In this document: positions 4,616-5,758 of the stretch, piece by piece
Layout of the letters: the number at the start of each line of letters is the position of its first letter
Position numbering within the stretch: the first letter of the stretch is position 1
Origin: Victivallales bacterium Lenti_02
GTDB lineage: Bacteria; Verrucomicrobiota; Lentisphaeria; Oligosphaerales; Lenti-02
NCBI GenBank assembly: GCA_001603055.1
Contig: LVAZ01000260.1
Location: 1 to 5,758, forward strand
Reading direction: 5' to 3'
DNA: 5,758 bases
The notes under the pieces: model-generated
What the model saw: the letters and a program-made list of their open reading frames with translations, nothing else
Databases searched by the model: none
Told to the model about the DNA's origin: nothing
Program-made: the position numbers and the translations under genes

Positions 4616-5758
4616 ATGGCCGACCACGAACACACGGTGAAGATTCACTGCCCCGGCTGCGGGCAGAAAATGGATGTCACGGAAGTCCATCCATTTACCC
4701 GCATCGACTGTCCGGCCTGCGGGGCCGAGGTGATTGTGCCGCGGGTCTTCGCGGGCATCACCCTCGAGGAGCCCATCGCCGAGCGGGCTCGGCTCACCGT
4801 CTACCGGGCGCTCGATCCCACCCTCGACCGCGAGGTGGCGGTGAAGGTTCTGGCCGCGCGCGACCCGCGCTGCGAGGCGTTTCTGGCCGAGGCGCGCCGG
4901 GCGGCCGCCGTCACCCATGCCAATGTGGTGCCCATCTATTCCTGCGGGGTCGAGGAAAGCCAGGCCTACGTGGTCATGCAGTATCTGGCCGGCGGCGACC
5001 TGGCCCAATGGCTGGACAAGATGGGCGAGAGCCGCGATCCCCGCTTCGCGCTCCGCTGCGGCCTGGCCCTGGCCCGCGCCCTGGGCGCCGTCCGCCGCCA
5101 GGAACTCGAGCACCGCCACCTCACCCCGCGCAATGTGCTGCTCGACATCGAGGGCAACATCAAGCTGGCGGACTTCGGGCTTGCCGCCAGTCTGGACGGG
5201 GGGGACATCTGGCTGCCCGAGGAGTATGTCTACGCCGCGCCCGAAGTGCTGGCGGGGGGGGAGACCGACTGGCGGGCCGACCTGTTCAGCGTCGGCGCCA
5301 TCGTCCACCGCCTGCTCACCGGCCGGGTTCCCGGCGTGGGCTTCTCGCCGGCGGAAATCCGCCAGTCCCGGCTGGCCGGGCAGATGCCGCCCGATCCGGC
5401 CCGCCTGGTCGGGGGGCTGCCGCCGGGGCTTTCCGACCTCGTGATGTCCTTGCAAGCCTTCCGGCCGGAGGACCGGCCCAGCGGCTACGAGGAAGTGGTG
5501 GGCGCCCTGCGGGCCTTCGAGCAGAAAATGGTCCAGGACTCGGCCGGCAAGACCCGGGCCGTGGCCGCCGGGACCAGACGGGGACCGGCCCTCAAGATCA
5601 AGGCGGTCGATCCCGCGCCCGTCGCCGCCCCGCCCCCGTCCCGGAACCCCCGCCAGCGCCTGGTCGATGTCGGCCTGGTGGCGGCGGCGACCGTTCTCGC
5701 GGTGCTGCTGTTCCTGTATGTCTGGCAGCGGAAAGGCAAACCCGAGCCGGCCCCGGAC
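4616..5758 (+). CDS. Zinc-ribbon protein with degenerate Ser/Thr kinase fold (probable pseudokinase) and membrane segment, C-terminus cut
   Basis: The 381 visible codons are open to the right edge. A zinc ribbon (C12-x2-C15 and C32-x2-C35) precedes a bacterial Hanks-type kinase fold at about 48-303. Retained are VAVK with K77, the helix-C glutamate E92, N173, the DFG aspartate D186, A208-P209-E210, D222 and R287. Lost are the three glycines of the ATP loop (the aligned stretch 55-63 has none) and the catalytic HRD: it reads H166-R167-H168, and the lysine two residues on is T170. Phosphotransfer is therefore doubtful, and a scaffold or regulatory pseudokinase is likely. Residues 306-348 are a Pro/Ala- and basic-rich linker. 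About 352-370 is a hydrophobic, probable transmembrane helix followed by RKGK, so the kinase fold should be cytoplasmic and any remaining part extracytoplasmic. The ATG is chosen because the zinc ribbon follows it closely; its GGGG ribosome site is weak, and in-frame GTG 4508 and TTG 4514 are less likely. Transcribed away from the tRNA and operon. Confidence 0.88.
   Translation, partial: MADHEHTVKIHCPGCGQKMDVTEVHPFTRIDCPACGAEVIVPRVFAGITLEEPIAERARLTVYRALDPTLDREVAVKVLAARDPRCEAFLAEARRAAAVTHANVVPIYSCGVEESQAYVVMQYLAGGDLAQWLDKMGESRDPRFALRCGLALARALGAVRRQELEHRHLTPRNVLLDIEGNIKLADFGLAASLDGGDIWLPEEYVYAAPEVLAGGETDWRADLFSVGAIVHRLLTGRVPGVGFSPAEIRQSRLAGQMPPDPARLVGGLPPGLSDLVMSLQAFRPEDRPSGYEEVVGALRAFEQKMVQDSAGKTRAVAAGTRRGPALKIKAVDPAPVAAPPPSRNPRQRLVDVGLVAAATVLAVLLFLYVWQRKGKPEPAPD

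Noticed and set aside
4457..5455. A 332-codon minus-strand open frame opposite the kinase-like gene
   Set aside because: It overlaps the tRNA 5' part and is antisense to a gene with clear zinc-ribbon and kinase motifs; no domain is recognisable in it.

Overview
This is a high-GC bacterial window in which nearly every base lies in a gene. Four genes run on the minus strand (positions 4257 down to 1). A tRNA-Glu gene lies upstream of them on the same strand (4471-4396). One gene diverges on the plus strand (4616 to the right edge). The content points to a Gram-negative bacterium: a SurA-like periplasmic chaperone, UDP-uronate enzymes, and an Fkp-type fucose salvage enzyme. The zinc-ribbon plus kinase-fold plus membrane-segment protein would fit the Planctomycetes-Verrucomicrobia-Lentisphaerae/Kiritimatiellae group, but that placement is an inference from gene style, not a phylogenetic result.

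Layout. (1) 1-1251, minus: N-terminal 417 residues of a bifunctional L-fucokinase/L-fucose-1-phosphate guanylyltransferase (Fkp), cut by the left edge. (2) 1253-2239, minus: an extended short-chain dehydrogenase/reductase acting on a nucleotide sugar; its active-site pattern resembles the UDP-glucuronate decarboxylase (ArnA/UXS) branch. (3) 2284-3246, minus: UDP-glucuronate 4-epimerase. (4) 3268-4257, minus: an exported SurA/PpiC-type peptidyl-prolyl isomerase with one parvulin domain. (5) 4396-4471, minus: tRNA-Glu (TTC). (6) 4472-4615: a compact divergent control region with candidate promoters for both directions and a terminator-like hairpin just before the plus-strand start codon. (7) 4616-5758, plus: a zinc-ribbon, kinase-fold protein with a C-terminal membrane segment, cut by the right edge. 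Its glycine loop and HRD catalytic aspartate are lost, so it looks like a pseudokinase.

How the genes work together. The four minus-strand genes are spaced 21, 44 and 1 bases apart and are probably one operon. Three of them make activated sugars: UDP-galacturonate; probably a second UDP-uronate-derived sugar; and GDP-L-fucose from free fucose. They would feed a fucose- and uronate-containing surface glycan or glycoprotein. The leading gene encodes a periplasmic folding factor, which may serve the outer-membrane export of that product or simply be co-transcribed. The divergent pseudokinase has no proven link to the operon.

The most unusual items are the multiply degenerate kinase fold with its zinc ribbon, and the operon that couples a SurA-like chaperone to uronate and fucose nucleotide-sugar synthesis. 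No mobile element, CRISPR array or phage signature was seen.
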